Source: an uncultured Acidimicrobiales bacterium (GTDB taxonomy: Bacteria > Actinomycetota > Acidimicrobiia > Acidimicrobiales > SHLQ01). Taken from it: a DNA stretch of 64,000 nt. Positions 34,877-43,619 of this stretch are shown one piece after another. Made by a program: the position numbers and the translations under genes. How positions within the stretch are numbered: position 1 is the first letter of the stretch; the number at the start of each line of letters is the position of its first letter. The DNA lies in contig CALHYX010000016.1 of the NCBI GenBank assembly GCA_938041035.1, positions 1-64,000 on the forward strand, in the 5' to 3' direction. The notes under the pieces were generated by a model. It did no database searches. It was given only the letters and a program-made list of their open reading frames with translations, and was not told where the DNA came from.

Positions 34877-36298
34877 GTGAAACCGATCTTTGCCCGGGCG
34901 CTGGTGCTCGGAACATCGGCCGCCGTGCTGGTGCTCGAAATCCTGGCCGGCCGGCTGATGGCACCGTATGTCGGCGTTTCGCTCGAGACCTTCACCGGGA
35001 TCATCGGCACCGTGCTCGGCGGGATTGCCGTCGGGGCCGCGGTGGGCGGGCGCCTCGCCGATGAGCGCGACCCTCGGAGCCTCCTCGGTCCGTGCCTGGT
35101 GATCGGCGGCGTGCTGGCCTGGCTCTCGTTGCCGATCGTGCGGGTGATGGGGCCTCGGCTGGGGGACGGGCCGGTGGCCATCGTGACCTTGACCGCGTTG
35201 GCCTTTCTGGCGCCGGCAGCGGTGTTGAGCGCGGTGACGCCAATGGTGGCCAAGTTGCGTCTGGGTTCGCTCGATGACACGGGCTCGGTCGTTGGTGGGC
35301 TATCGGCGGCCGGAACCATCGGCGCGTTGGCGGGCACGTTTCTCACCGGGTTCTTCCTCGTGTCGGCGCTTCCGACTCGTCCGATCGTGATCGCCATCGG
35401 CGCCGTCTTGATCGGGGCTGGGCTGGTCGTAGGCTGGGTGTTGCACGGGTCGAAACCAACGCTCTACGGCGCGTTCCTCGCCGGCGCGGGGGCGTTGCTG
35501 GCGGTTCCCGCCGGACCGCCGTGTCAGCACGAGACCGCCTACGTCTGCGTCAACGTTCTCGTGAACGATGACCACGAGGATGGCCGGGATCTCATCCTCG
35601 ACCAGCTGCGCCACGCCTTTGTCGACCTGGAGGACCCCACCAACCTCGATGTTCGCTACATCCGGCTGCTGGCCGATGTGGCGGCGGCGATGGACGCGCC
35701 GGGCGCGGTGCTGCACATCGGCGGTGGCGGGTTCAGTTTTCCACGCTACCTGCATCACATCGACCCGGCGAGCTCGCACGTGGTGATGGAGATCGACGAC
35801 GTGCTGGTGGACATCAACCGGGACGAACTCGGGCTGGTCACCGACGATCGGATGGAGGTGGTGGTCGGCGATGCCCGACGCTCGGTGGTCGATCAGCCCG
35901 ACGACCGATTCGATCTGGTCGTCGGCGATGCCTATGCCAGCCAATCGGTGCCCTGGCATCTGACGACCCGGGAATTCGTGAGCCAGATCGACCGGGTGCT
36001 GACCGCGGACGGAATCTATGTGATGAACGTGATCGACGGTGGCGACAGTCGATTCGCGCGTGCCGAGCTGGCGACGTTGGGGGAGGTGTTCGAACATCTG
36101 GCCGTGATTTTGCCGCCGGGCGGTGTGGTCGAGGATCGGCCGGTGAACCAGATTCTCGTGGCCAGTCACGCCCCGCTCCCCGACATCGTGGTCAGCCCCG
36201 GCGACGGGCTGCTGCGCGTTGGCCCCATCGACGACTACATCGACGGCGAACGCCCACTCCGCGACGACTTCGCCCCCGTGAACCTCCTCGCCGCCTAG
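34877..36298 (+). CDS. Membrane-spanning spermidine-synthase-like protein
   Basis: A 473-residue fusion. About seven transmembrane helices (residues 5-215) begin with the family run VLEILAGRLMAPYVGVSLETFTGIIG and PDERDPR-type loops. A spermidine-synthase/SAM-methyltransferase-like domain follows: VLHIGGGGFSFPRYL (275-289), VVMEIDD near 300 and FDLVVGDAYASQSVPWHL near 335. Such fused proteins exist in many bacteria, and polyamine synthesis has not been proved for them. GTG start at 34877. The cysteines in CQHETAYVCV lie at the membrane/soluble junction. It converges on the SDR at 36432 across a palindrome pair. Confidence 0.88.
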   Translation: MKPIFARALVLGTSAAVLVLEILAGRLMAPYVGVSLETFTGIIGTVLGGIAVGAAVGGRLADERDPRSLLGPCLVIGGVLAWLSLPIVRVMGPRLGDGPVAIVTLTALAFLAPAAVLSAVTPMVAKLRLGSLDDTGSVVGGLSAAGTIGALAGTFLTGFFLVSALPTRPIVIAIGAVLIGAGLVVGWVLHGSKPTLYGAFLAGAGALLAVPAGPPCQHETAYVCVNVLVNDDHEDGRDLILDQLRHAFVDLEDPTNLDVRYIRLLADVAAAMDAPGAVLHIGGGGFSFPRYLHHIDPASSHVVMEIDDVLVDINRDELGLVTDDRMEVVVGDARRSVVDQPDDRFDLVVGDAYASQSVPWHLTTREFVSQIDRVLTADGIYVMNVIDGGDSRFARAELATLGEVFEHLAVILPPGGVVEDRPVNQILVASHAPLPDIVVSPGDGLLRVGPIDDYIDGERPLRDDFAPVNLLAA

Positions 36299-36302
36299 CC
36301 GC

Positions 36303-36333
36303 GAACCATCTGGTGCCAGGCACCAGATGGTTC
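36303..36333. repeat. 31-nt perfect palindrome (15-bp arms)
   Basis: GAACCATCTGGTGCC - A - GGCACCAGATGGTTC, with one central base. It lies 5 bp after the spermidine-synthase-like stop, between convergent genes. It may act as a transcription stop in both directions, but no T-run follows. The core GGTGCC-A-GGCACC has the same design as the GGGGTC-A-GACCCC palindromes at 20.9-21.1 kb. Confidence 0.85.
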
Positions 36334-36397
36334 ACGCCAGCAACGAGCGTGCTGAAATATCAACGAAAAGCCGCCAAAACCACCCCTGCGTGGTCAC

Positions 36398-36416
36398 TCT
36401 GGTGCCAGGCACCAGA
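36398..36416. repeat. Second copy of the GGTGCC-A-GGCACC palindrome
   Basis: TCTGGTGCC - A - GGCACCAGA, followed on the right by TGGTTCGCG, which matches the right flank of the first copy (TGGTTCACG). The left flank has diverged. It is 16 bp before the SDR stop. The two copies are separated by about 65 bp with no coding potential. Confidence 0.8.
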
Positions 36417-36431
36417 TGGTTCGCGTAGGGG

Positions 36432-37310
36432 TTAGGGGAGGGCGGTGAGGGTGGTGCTGGCTTCCCAGAGTTGGGTGGCGGCGGCGTCGTCGGTGGCGTT
36501 GCTGTTGGGCGATGTTTCGGCCTCGTCGACGAAGTAGGCCCCGGTCACGTGGCTCACGTCGGGGGAACAGGCGAGGTGGATCGAGGTGGCGGCGCCCTCC
36601 TCCGGGGACTTGGCGAAGCGGCCCACCAGTGGCCAGACCACGCGTTCACCGAGCTTCGTCGCCTCGCTGTCGCGAGCGATCCGGGTCCGCACGAAACCGG
36701 GGTGTAGTGCGTTGACGGTGACTCCGGTGCCGTCGAAACGACGGGCGAGTTCGCGCATGTGGAGCAGGTTGGCGAGCTTCGACCGGCCGTAGGCCTTCAT
36801 GCCGCCGACGACCCCGAACCGGGCTCGTTCGCTCTGAAGATCGTCGTGGTTCAGTGGTCCACCCATCTTGTGGGCGTCGGATGCCACGATCACGATCCGC
36901 GCCGGGGCGGATGCTCGGAGCAGGTCGCCGAGCTCCTCGACCAGCAGGAAGTGGCCGAGATGGTTGACGCCGAACATCAGCTCGTTGCCGTCGACGGTCT
37001 CGCGCCGGGTGCTCAGCGAGACGCCGGCGTTGTTGATCAGCACATCGAGCCGCTCGAGGTCGTCGCGCAGTCCGGCGGCGAACGATCGCACGGACGCGAG
37101 GTCGTCGAGGTGCAGCTCGCGGTGCGAGACGTCCGCGTCGGGGTGTGATCGGGTCACCGACCGCACCACGTCGTCGCCATCGGCGGCCGAACGAGCGGTG
37201 AAGATCACGCGGGCGCCGCGGCGCGCCAGTTCCTCAACCGTCGCCCGCCCGATGCCGGTGGTACCGCCGGTGAGCACGACGGTCTTCTCGGAGATGTCCC
37301 AGGTGGTCAT
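36432..37310 (-). CDS. Short-chain dehydrogenase (retinol-dehydrogenase-like)
   Basis: A 292-residue SDR with TGGTTGIGRA near residues 13-22, NNAGVSLS near 95, IVIVASDAH and the catalytic YGRSK in GMKAYGRSKLANL, followed by HPGFVRT. The long spacing between the Ser region and Tyr and the SKLAN sequence match the retinol-dehydrogenase/WW-oxidoreductase group, which acts on retinoids and other hydrophobic alcohols. The ATG at 37310 gives MTTWDIS; the upstream in-frame extension is Arg/Pro-rich and unlikely to be coding. Confidence 0.9.
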   Translation of the reverse strand: MTTWDISEKTVVLTGGTTGIGRATVEELARRGARVIFTARSAADGDDVVRSVTRSHPDADVSHRELHLDDLASVRSFAAGLRDDLERLDVLINNAGVSLSTRRETVDGNELMFGVNHLGHFLLVEELGDLLRASAPARIVIVASDAHKMGGPLNHDDLQSERARFGVVGGMKAYGRSKLANLLHMRELARRFDGTGVTVNALHPGFVRTRIARDSEATKLGERVVWPLVGRFAKSPEEGAATSIHLACSPDVSHVTGAYFVDEAETSPNSNATDDAAATQLWEASTTLTALP

Positions 37311-37375
37311 TCGGCCAGCCTGGCACGATCGGGCGTCGCGTGCGGGGGCCGGACGCCGGGGCATGGCCACGATGG

Positions 37376-38401
37376 CTACGCAGCCTCGTTGTCGACCAGG
37401 TAGGCCTGGGCGGCCCGCAACGGGGCATCGTCGCCGGTGCGCTCCAGCAGTCGGACGCACGCGTCGGTCAGCTTGATGACATGGTCGTCGTAGGTCGCGG
37501 CGGCCCGCTCGGCCAGCTCCGCGGGGTCGGTGACCGGGGGCAGGCCGCCGATACCGGTCCAGTCGGCGCCGGCGTCGAAGCCGATGATCGCTGCGGCCAC
37601 GAATCCCACTGCGGCCAGCTCGAGGCGCCGGGCGGTTTCGGGCGAGCAGAAATCGATGAGCTGGTGGACCATCGTCGGCGCGGTAACGCCGTGCAGGAGC
37701 GCGAAGGCTGCGATCCCTTCGTTGGCGACGAGGGCGCTCGCCGCCTGACGAGCGAGCGCGCTGGCGGTGGCTCGCGGGTCGGCGTCGAGGGCAAGACGGT
37801 GCACCGCGGCGACGAAGTCGGGGTGCACGTGCGCGGCGGCGATCGTACGGGTGAAGAGCCCGCCGCGGTCATAGTCTGGCGCCAGGCGGGGCAACGACTC
37901 CGCCCATTCCCGGGCCGACAGCGTCCCCCGGGCCTCCTGTCCGGCTGCGGGTTCGCCAAGATCGGGTACGAGCTCGTCGCCGTTGGCGCCGGCGCGCCAG
38001 TAGTCGGCGGCGGCGCGCAGCTCACGCCGGCGGGGGACCGAAGTCTCGTCCCGCCCGAGCCCCCGAACGGCATGGCCGAATCGCAGCAGGCCGTGTCCGG
38101 CCATAACGGGGACGGCGTCGGCGAGTTCGTCGAGGGTGTCGGACACGAACTGGCGCCACTCGGCCTCGGGTACCGGTTCAGCCGCCGGCCCGGGTTCCAG
38201 CAGGGCGGAGTAGCGAGTGATGAACGGGCCGATGTGTTCGGTGGCGCCCATCGATTCCAGAGCTTCCGCGGCCATCGGCCCGTGGTTGCTCAGCCCCCCT
38301 CCCCAGGAGTGGTTGGTGAAGGCCAGATGGTTGAGAGCGGTGTCGAGTGGATCGGTATCCAGCGTTGCGTTTTCGAAGGCGTCGGCGGTGAAGTTGTCCA
38401 T
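37376..38401 (-). CDS. Questin-oxidase-like (DUF4243) protein
   Basis: A 341-residue protein recognised by LNHLAFTNHSWGGGLSNHGPMAAEAL (residues 23-48), typical of the questin oxidase family, and later repeated His/Trp motifs (AAHVHPDFVAAVHRL, HGVTAPTMVHQLIDF). In fungi the family member oxidatively opens the anthraquinone questin using NADPH. Bacterial members are uncharacterised. The gene has a strongly structured promoter (see 38411-38439), so it is probably a regulated, substrate-induced enzyme. Confidence 0.75.
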   Translation of the reverse strand: MDNFTADAFENATLDTDPLDTALNHLAFTNHSWGGGLSNHGPMAAEALESMGATEHIGPFITRYSALLEPGPAAEPVPEAEWRQFVSDTLDELADAVPVMAGHGLLRFGHAVRGLGRDETSVPRRRELRAAADYWRAGANGDELVPDLGEPAAGQEARGTLSAREWAESLPRLAPDYDRGGLFTRTIAAAHVHPDFVAAVHRLALDADPRATASALARQAASALVANEGIAAFALLHGVTAPTMVHQLIDFCSPETARRLELAAVGFVAAAIIGFDAGADWTGIGGLPPVTDPAELAERAAATYDDHVIKLTDACVRLLERTGDDAPLRAAQAYLVDNEAA

Positions 38402-38410
38402 GACTCGGGT

Positions 38411-38438
38411 GTACTATCTCAAGTATTCTTGAGGTCAA
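38411..38438 (-). promoter_or_regulatory. Promoter of the questin-oxidase-like gene
   Basis: On the minus strand a -35 TTGACC (complement of 38433-38438) and a -10-like TAGTAC (38411-38416) are separated by 16 bp. Only nine bases separate the -10 from the ATG, so the transcript would be nearly leaderless, as is common in actinobacteria. The spacer is filled by the operator-like dyad. Confidence 0.55.
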
Positions 38439-38439
38439 G
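38418..38439. promoter_or_regulatory. Operator-like overlapping dyads
   Basis: CTCAAG-TATT-CTTGAG (38418-38433, perfect 6-bp arms) overlaps CTTGA-GG-TCAAG (38428-38439), giving three TCAAG half-sites. The A/T-rich 16-bp dyad sits inside the spacer between the -35 and -10 of the gene at 38401, where a bound regulator would block or twist the promoter. No regulator gene is next to it. Confidence 0.6.
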
Positions 38440-38549
38440 CGACCATCCTCCCTGCCCGCAGGAATCGACGATGGCTACGCCGCCGGCAACGCAGCAGCGG
38501 TCGCGTCGTCGATGCCGTCGATCCGCAGCTCCACGGCTACGTTCGCTCC

Positions 38550-39347
38550 ATGAGCTTGCGCCTGGACGGCAAAGTCGCGGTGATCATCGGGGGAGCCAGC
38601 GGGTTCGGCCTGGCCACCGCGCAGCGGTTCGCAGCCGAGGGCGCCCAGGTGGTGATCGCCGGGCGGCGCGAGGCGCTGGCCGTCGAGGTAGGGGAGTCGC
38701 TCGGCGGCTCCGGAATCGCCTGCGACATCACCGACTTCGCCCAACTGAACGCGATGACCGATCAGGTGATGGCCGATCACGGCCGCATCGACATCGGCGT
38801 GAACTACGCCGGGTACGAACAGGCCGTGCCCATTCGCGACCTCACGCCCGAGACCCTCGAACCCATGGTCGACGTGCAGTTCAACGGCGCCGTGTACTTC
38901 ATCCGGGCGATGGGCAATGCCATGGCCGCCGGCGACGGCGGCTCGATCATCTCCACGTCGTCGCTCACCGCCCAGAACCCGTCGTCCGGGCAGGCGGCCT
39001 ATGCCGGCGCCAAGAAGGCGCTCGAGTACGTCACCCAGATCGCCGCCGTCGAATACGGACCGGACGGTGTCCGGGTGAACGCCATCGCCGCGCACCTGAT
39101 CGAGACGCCGATGACCCGCCAGATCTTCGAGAGTGCGCTCGTGGTCGAGGCGGTGAAGAACCAGACGCCCATGGGCCGGATGGGCACCGTGGCCGACGTC
39201 GCCGACTGCGCGCTGTTTCTCGCCAGCGATGAGTCCACCTACATCTCGGGCGAGGTCATCCGCGTCGACGGAGCAGCGCACACCCAGAAGCTGCCGGCGC
39301 CGCTCGACTTCAAACTCCTCGCCAAGGCTCGCCCTGATCTGCTCTGA
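38550..39347 (+). CDS. Short-chain dehydrogenase/reductase
   Basis: A 265-residue SDR with GGASGFGLA near residues 14-22, Ser in STSSLTAQ 13 residues before Tyr in YAGAK, and IETPMTRQIF in the substrate lid. NYAG replaces the usual NNAG. The C-terminal extension (HTQKLPAPLDFKLLAKARPDLL) is uncommon among short SDRs. ATG start at 38550, divergent from the questin-oxidase-like gene and sharing its 148-bp regulatory gap; the acyl-CoA ligase follows 71 bp downstream. Confidence 0.9.
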   Translation: MSLRLDGKVAVIIGGASGFGLATAQRFAAEGAQVVIAGRREALAVEVGESLGGSGIACDITDFAQLNAMTDQVMADHGRIDIGVNYAGYEQAVPIRDLTPETLEPMVDVQFNGAVYFIRAMGNAMAAGDGGSIISTSSLTAQNPSSGQAAYAGAKKALEYVTQIAAVEYGPDGVRVNAIAAHLIETPMTRQIFESALVVEAVKNQTPMGRMGTVADVADCALFLASDESTYISGEVIRVDGAAHTQKLPAPLDFKLLAKARPDLL

Positions 39348-39418
39348 CTGCGCTGACCCGGCGGTGAGATCGCCGGGTGAGATCGTGCCGAATCGGCTCA
39401 CCGGTTAGTTTCTCCGCC

Positions 39419-40954
39419 ATGCCGACCTTCTCTTCCGCGCTCGCGGCCAAGGACCCGTCGGCGGTTGCCCTCCGTGATCCGTTCGCCGCGCTTACCTGGG
39501 CAGAGGTCGACACGACCCTCAACCGCTGCGCCAACCGCCTGCTGGGTTCGGATCTCGGTTCCGATCGTCGCGTCGCGGTGTTCGCCGAGAACGCCAACGA
39601 GACCGCCCTCGCCCATCTGGGCGGCCTGATCGGCGGCGCGTCGACCGTGCCGGTGAACTTTCATCTCACCGCGCCGGAAGCGGCCTACATCCTGGGCGAC
39701 AGCGGCGCTCGGATCGTCTTTGCCGGTGCGGCGACGGCCGAACGGGCCATCGCTGCGGCCGCCGAGGTCGGAATCGACGAGGTGGTCGTTTGGGGAGCCG
39801 ATGCGCCCGAAGGCGCCACGGCGTGGGTCGACTGGTTGGCGGGCGGGGCCGACGAAAATCCCCCGGAATCGACCCGCCCGCGACCCAACCTGCTGTACAC
39901 CTCCGGCACCACCGGGCGGCCGAAGGGCACGGAGCTTCCGCCGACCATGTTCGCCGGCGGCGACACGATCGCCGAGCATCTCGAGAATCTGCGAGCGACC
40001 AACCGTTTCGCCCGCTTCGGCACCCACCTGATCGTGGGCCCGATGTATCACACCGGTCCGCTGGGCGGCATGCGGTTACTGGTCGCGGGCATCGCTTCGG
40101 TCGTGTTGACCCGGTTCGATGCCGAAGCGACGCTTCGAGCCATCGAGGAGCACCGCACCGAGTCGGCGGTGATGGTGCCGACCCACTTCGTGCGCCTGCT
40201 CGCGCTGCCCGACGAAGTGAAGGAGCGTTACGACGTGTCGTCGATGAAGCTCGTGGCCCACACCGGCGCCAAGTGCCCAGTCGACGTCAAGCAGGCGATG
40301 ATCGACTGGTGGGGGCCGGTGTTCGTCGACGCCTATGGCGCCAGCGAAGTGGGAACCACGTGCTCGATCACCAGCGAGGAGTGGTTGGCCAACCCGGGGT
40401 CGGTGGGGCGCTCGGTCAAACCGTTCACCGCCTTGATCCTCGACGACGAGGGCGACGAGGTGCCCGTCGGTACCGAGGGCAAGTTGTACTTTCGCGACGC
40501 CACCGGGCGGGGGGTCGTGTACCCGAACGACCCGGCGAAGAGTGCCGCGGCGCACATCGCCCCGGGCGTGTTCACCCTGGGCGAGATCGGCTACATGAAC
40601 GCCGACGGCTACGTGTTCATCACCGACCGATTCAGCGACATGGTCGTGTCCGGCGGCGTGAACATCTACCCGGCTGAGGCCGAACACGTGCTGCAGCGTC
40701 ATCCCGATGTCGCCGACGTGGCCTGCATCGGTGTTCCCCACCCCGAGATGGGGGAGGAACTCAAGGCGCTCGTCGTGGCCGAGCGGTCCGAGGCTCCACC
40801 GGACCCCGTCGACCTCCTGGCGTTTTGCCGGGAGCATCTGTCGGGATACAAGTGCCCCCGGACGGTCGAAGTGGTGGCCTCGGTCGGCCGCACGACGATG
40901 GGCAAGGTCAACAAGGCCGCGCTGCGCGCCCCGTACTGGGAGGACCCGGCGTGA
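39419..40954 (+). CDS. AMP-dependent acyl-CoA ligase (FadD-like)
   Basis: A 511-residue adenylate-forming enzyme. The phosphate-binding motif LLYTSGTTGRPKGTELP is near residue 159, DAYGASEVGTTCS near 304 and DRFSDMVVSGGVNIYPAEAEHVL near 403, with the C-terminal catalytic Lys in MGKVNK. It activates a carboxylic acid to its acyl-CoA with ATP. The ATG at 39419 gives the compact N terminus. It overlaps the LivG-like gene (GTGA), suggesting that an imported acid is activated at once by this ligase. Confidence 0.93.
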   Translation: MPTFSSALAAKDPSAVALRDPFAALTWAEVDTTLNRCANRLLGSDLGSDRRVAVFAENANETALAHLGGLIGGASTVPVNFHLTAPEAAYILGDSGARIVFAGAATAERAIAAAAEVGIDEVVVWGADAPEGATAWVDWLAGGADENPPESTRPRPNLLYTSGTTGRPKGTELPPTMFAGGDTIAEHLENLRATNRFARFGTHLIVGPMYHTGPLGGMRLLVAGIASVVLTRFDAEATLRAIEEHRTESAVMVPTHFVRLLALPDEVKERYDVSSMKLVAHTGAKCPVDVKQAMIDWWGPVFVDAYGASEVGTTCSITSEEWLANPGSVGRSVKPFTALILDDEGDEVPVGTEGKLYFRDATGRGVVYPNDPAKSAAAHIAPGVFTLGEIGYMNADGYVFITDRFSDMVVSGGVNIYPAEAEHVLQRHPDVADVACIGVPHPEMGEELKALVVAERSEAPPDPVDLLAFCREHLSGYKCPRTVEVVASVGRTTMGKVNKAALRAPYWEDPA

Positions 40955-41778
40955 CGCTGTTGAGAACGTGGGATCTCACCGTGACGTTCGGTGGACTCAA
41001 CGCCAACGAGTCGGTGGCCATATCGGTCGAGTCGGGGTCCTTTGTTGGTCTCATCGGTCCGAACGGAGCGGGCAAGACCACGTTCATCGATGCCATCACC
41101 GGGTTCGTGCCGACATCGGCCGGCGAGGTCGAGTTCGACGGCCGCTCGTTCGCCGGGGTCGCCCCCCACGAGCGGGCCGCGCGCGGCCTCTCCCGGACCT
41201 TCCAGCAACTCGAGTTGTTCGAGGACATGTCGATTCGGGACAACCTGCTGGTGGCCTCGGAACGGCCGGCATGGTGGAGCTTTGTGCTCGACATCTTCCG
41301 GCCCGGTCGGCCGTCTCCGGCGGCGGCCGATGTCGACTGGGCGCTCGATGTCGTCGGCCTGTCGGGGCAGGGCGACCGGTTCCCCAGCGACCTGAGCCAC
41401 GGCCAACGCAAGCTGGTCGGCGTCGCCCGGGCGTTGGCATCGCGGCCGAAGCTCGTGCTTCTCGACGAACCGGCAGCCGGTCTCGACACCACCGAAAGCC
41501 AACGGCTCGGCGGTCAGTTGCGTTCGCTGCTCGACCACGACATCACCGTGTTCCTGATCGATCACGACATGGGCCTGGTGCTGAGCGTCTGTGATTACAT
41601 CTACGTCCTCGACTTCGGGGTGGTTATCGCCGAGGGAACGCCCGAAGAAGTGCGGAACAATCGCGAGGTCATCTCCGCCTACCTGGGCGCCGAGGCCGAA
41701 CCCCCACCGCCGGGGTCAACGGAGGCCGCCACCACCCTCGGAGCATCCGACCCACCGGTGAGGGCTGACGATGCATGA
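40951..41778 (+). CDS. Branched-chain-type ABC importer ATPase (LivG-like)
   Basis: A 275-residue ABC ATPase with Walker A GPNGAGKTT at residues 36-44, signature LSHGQRK near 149, Walker B LVLLDEPAAGL near 170 and the switch His in IDHDMGL. The GTG start overlaps the ligase stop and the last 8 bp overlap livF. LivG-type ATPases energise uptake of branched-chain amino acids, amides, or aromatic or terpenoid acids. Its permease and binding protein are not next to it; the only matching set in the window is at 50092-53508. Confidence 0.92.
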   Translation: MTLLRTWDLTVTFGGLNANESVAISVESGSFVGLIGPNGAGKTTFIDAITGFVPTSAGEVEFDGRSFAGVAPHERAARGLSRTFQQLELFEDMSIRDNLLVASERPAWWSFVLDIFRPGRPSPAAADVDWALDVVGLSGQGDRFPSDLSHGQRKLVGVARALASRPKLVLLDEPAAGLDTTESQRLGGQLRSLLDHDITVFLIDHDMGLVLSVCDYIYVLDFGVVIAEGTPEEVRNNREVISAYLGAEAEPPPPGSTEAATTLGASDPPVRADDA

Positions 41779-42508
41779 ACGACTGCTCAGCGTCCGGGAC
41801 CTGTCGGCGGGGTACGCCGGAGTCCCGGTCATCCGGGGCGTGAACCTGCACGTCGACCGCGGCGAGGTCGTATCGCTGCTCGGCCCCAACGGTGCGGGTA
41901 AGACCACGACGCTGTCCGCGGTGTCCGGTCTCTTGCCCGCGTTGGCCGGATCGGTCGAGGTGCTCGGTGAACCGGTCACCCACAAGGCCCCGTTCAGGAA
42001 CGCCCGTCGAGGCCTCGCCCATGTGCCGGAGGGACGGTCACTGTTCTTCGACCTCACCGTGGGAGACAACCTGCGGCTCGGCCTCGTCGGCCCCCGCCCG
42101 GGGCGCCGCGCGGCCATGGACCGGGCCCTCGAGTACTTTCCGGCGCTCGCCCCGATCCTCGACCGGCGGGCCGGCTTGCTGTCCGGCGGCGAGCAACAGA
42201 TGCTCGCCATGGCGCGGGGGTTGGTGACCGAGCCCCGCCTGTTGATCGTCGACGAGATGAGCCTCGGGCTGGCGCCGATCGTGGTCGAACGAATGCTGCC
42301 GATCGTGCGGCGGGTGGCCGATGAGTCCGGCGCCGGCGTCCTCGTCGTCGAACAGCACATCCACATGGCGCTCAGCATCTCGGATCGGGCCTACATCATG
42401 AGCCACGGCGAGGTGGCCCACGAAGGACCGGCCCACGAACTCGCCCAACGCAGCGAACTGTTCGAAGCGAGCTATCTCGGGGACCTCGGCGACGCGGCGC
42501 CTTCGTAG
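41771..42508 (+). CDS. Branched-chain-type ABC importer ATPase (LivF-like)
   Basis: A 245-residue ATPase with Walker A GPNGAGKTTT near residue 38, LAHVPEGRSLF (the LivF-type Q-loop region), signature LSGGEQQM near 139, Walker B LLIVDEMSLGLAP and switch His in VEQHIHMA. It starts inside the last codons of the LivG-like gene (8-bp overlap), so the two ATPases are made together. It converges on the LLM oxidoreductase gene with a 23-bp gap. Confidence 0.93.
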   Translation: MHERLLSVRDLSAGYAGVPVIRGVNLHVDRGEVVSLLGPNGAGKTTTLSAVSGLLPALAGSVEVLGEPVTHKAPFRNARRGLAHVPEGRSLFFDLTVGDNLRLGLVGPRPGRRAAMDRALEYFPALAPILDRRAGLLSGGEQQMLAMARGLVTEPRLLIVDEMSLGLAPIVVERMLPIVRRVADESGAGVLVVEQHIHMALSISDRAYIMSHGEVAHEGPAHELAQRSELFEASYLGDLGDAAPS

Positions 42509-42531
42509 CGAGACCGCGCGCCGGTGAGCGC

Positions 42532-43554
42532 CTAGCTGAACAGCTCCTGGGCGAGCCGCACCATCGCCACATCGCCGCTGATGAGCATGGTGGTGATGAC
42601 CGATTCCTTCCACATGGCGATCTCGTCGCGAATCTTGTCGACCGGGCCGACGAGGGCGATCGCTTCCACCATCTCGGTGGTAACCGCGGCAATGGCATCG
42701 GCCTTGTTGCCGCCGAGGTAGAGGTCCTGGATCTTGTCGCACTCCGGTTCGAACCCCATGCGGGCGAAGACGTCGTAGTGAAAGTTCTGACCCTTGGCAC
42801 CCATGCCGCCCACGTACAGAGCGATCATCGGTCGAACGAAGTCGGCACATGCCTCGACGTCGTCGCCGGGGACCATGATCACCGTGGCCGCCACCTCGAA
42901 GTCGTCCCAGGTCGTGCGGCCGCCGGCGTCGAACCCTATTTGGAGGCGTTCGCGGTACCAGGAGTCGTCCTTCGGGGCGAAGAACAACGGCAGCCATCCG
43001 TCGCAGATCTCCGCCGACAGCGACACGTTCTTCGGGCCTTCGGCGGCCAGGTAGATCGGGATGTCGTTGCGCAGCGGATGCACCGTTGACTTCAACGCCT
43101 TGCCGAGTCCGGTTCCGCCGTCGGCGGGCATCGAATAGTGGCGTCCGGAGAACTCGACCGGCGCCTCCCGGGCGACGATGCGGCGAACGATTTCGACGAA
43201 CTCCCGGGTGCGTTCGAGCGGCCGGGGGTAGGGCTGGCCGTACCAGCCCTCGACCACCTGGGGGCCGGAGGCGCCGAGCCCGAGAATGAACCGACCGTTC
43301 GACAGGTGGTCCATGGTGATGGCCGCCATGGCGGTGGCCGCCGGTGTGCGGGCCGACATCTGCACGATCGAGGTGCCCAGCTGGACGTTCTCGGTCGCCG
43401 CCCCCCACCAGGCCAGCGGGGTGAGGGCATCGGATCCGTAGGCCTCCGCGGCCCAGATCGAATGCCAGCCGAGCCGGTCGGCTTCGGCGATGGCGTCCAC
43501 GACGCCGCCCGGCGGGCCCTGGCTCCAGTAACCGGTGTTGTATCCGAGCTTCAT
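42532..43554 (-). CDS. LLM-class F420-type oxidoreductase
   Basis: A 340-residue luciferase-like monooxygenase. MKLGYNTGYW, then IAEADRLGWHSIWAAEAYGSDALTPLAWWGAAT and LGTSIVQMSARTPAATAMAAITMDHLSNGRFILGLGASGPQVVEGWYG (residues 59-105), form the TIM-barrel cofactor region of F420-dependent members. F420 use is inferred from similarity and from the actinobacterial context. AGGAAG precedes the ATG. A 15-bp repeat (43565-43602) lies in the gap to the upstream ligase gene. Confidence 0.92.
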   Translation of the reverse strand: MKLGYNTGYWSQGPPGGVVDAIAEADRLGWHSIWAAEAYGSDALTPLAWWGAATENVQLGTSIVQMSARTPAATAMAAITMDHLSNGRFILGLGASGPQVVEGWYGQPYPRPLERTREFVEIVRRIVAREAPVEFSGRHYSMPADGGTGLGKALKSTVHPLRNDIPIYLAAEGPKNVSLSAEICDGWLPLFFAPKDDSWYRERLQIGFDAGGRTTWDDFEVAATVIMVPGDDVEACADFVRPMIALYVGGMGAKGQNFHYDVFARMGFEPECDKIQDLYLGGNKADAIAAVTTEMVEAIALVGPVDKIRDEIAMWKESVITTMLISGDVAMVRLAQELFS

Positions 43555-43564
43555 CGGAACTTCC

Positions 43565-43602
43565 TGTTCGTGGGTTCGTTGTTCACGGGTTCGCTGTTCG
43601 TG
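43565..43602 (-). repeat. 15-bp tandem repeat, about 2.5 copies, intergenic
   Basis: TGTTCGTGGGTTCGT (43565-43579), TGTTCACGGGTTCGC (43580-43594) and TGTTCGTG (43595-43602). It is in the 65-bp gap between the acyl-CoA ligase stop and the LLM ribosome-binding site. No role is apparent; slippage-prone. Confidence 0.65.
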
Positions 43603-43619
43603 TCCGCGGCCCTGCCGGG

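Noticed and set aside
36299..36431. Intrinsic terminators at the GGTGCC palindromes.
   Set aside because: Kept as repeats instead: strong stems but no T-run. A termination function is possible and unproved.
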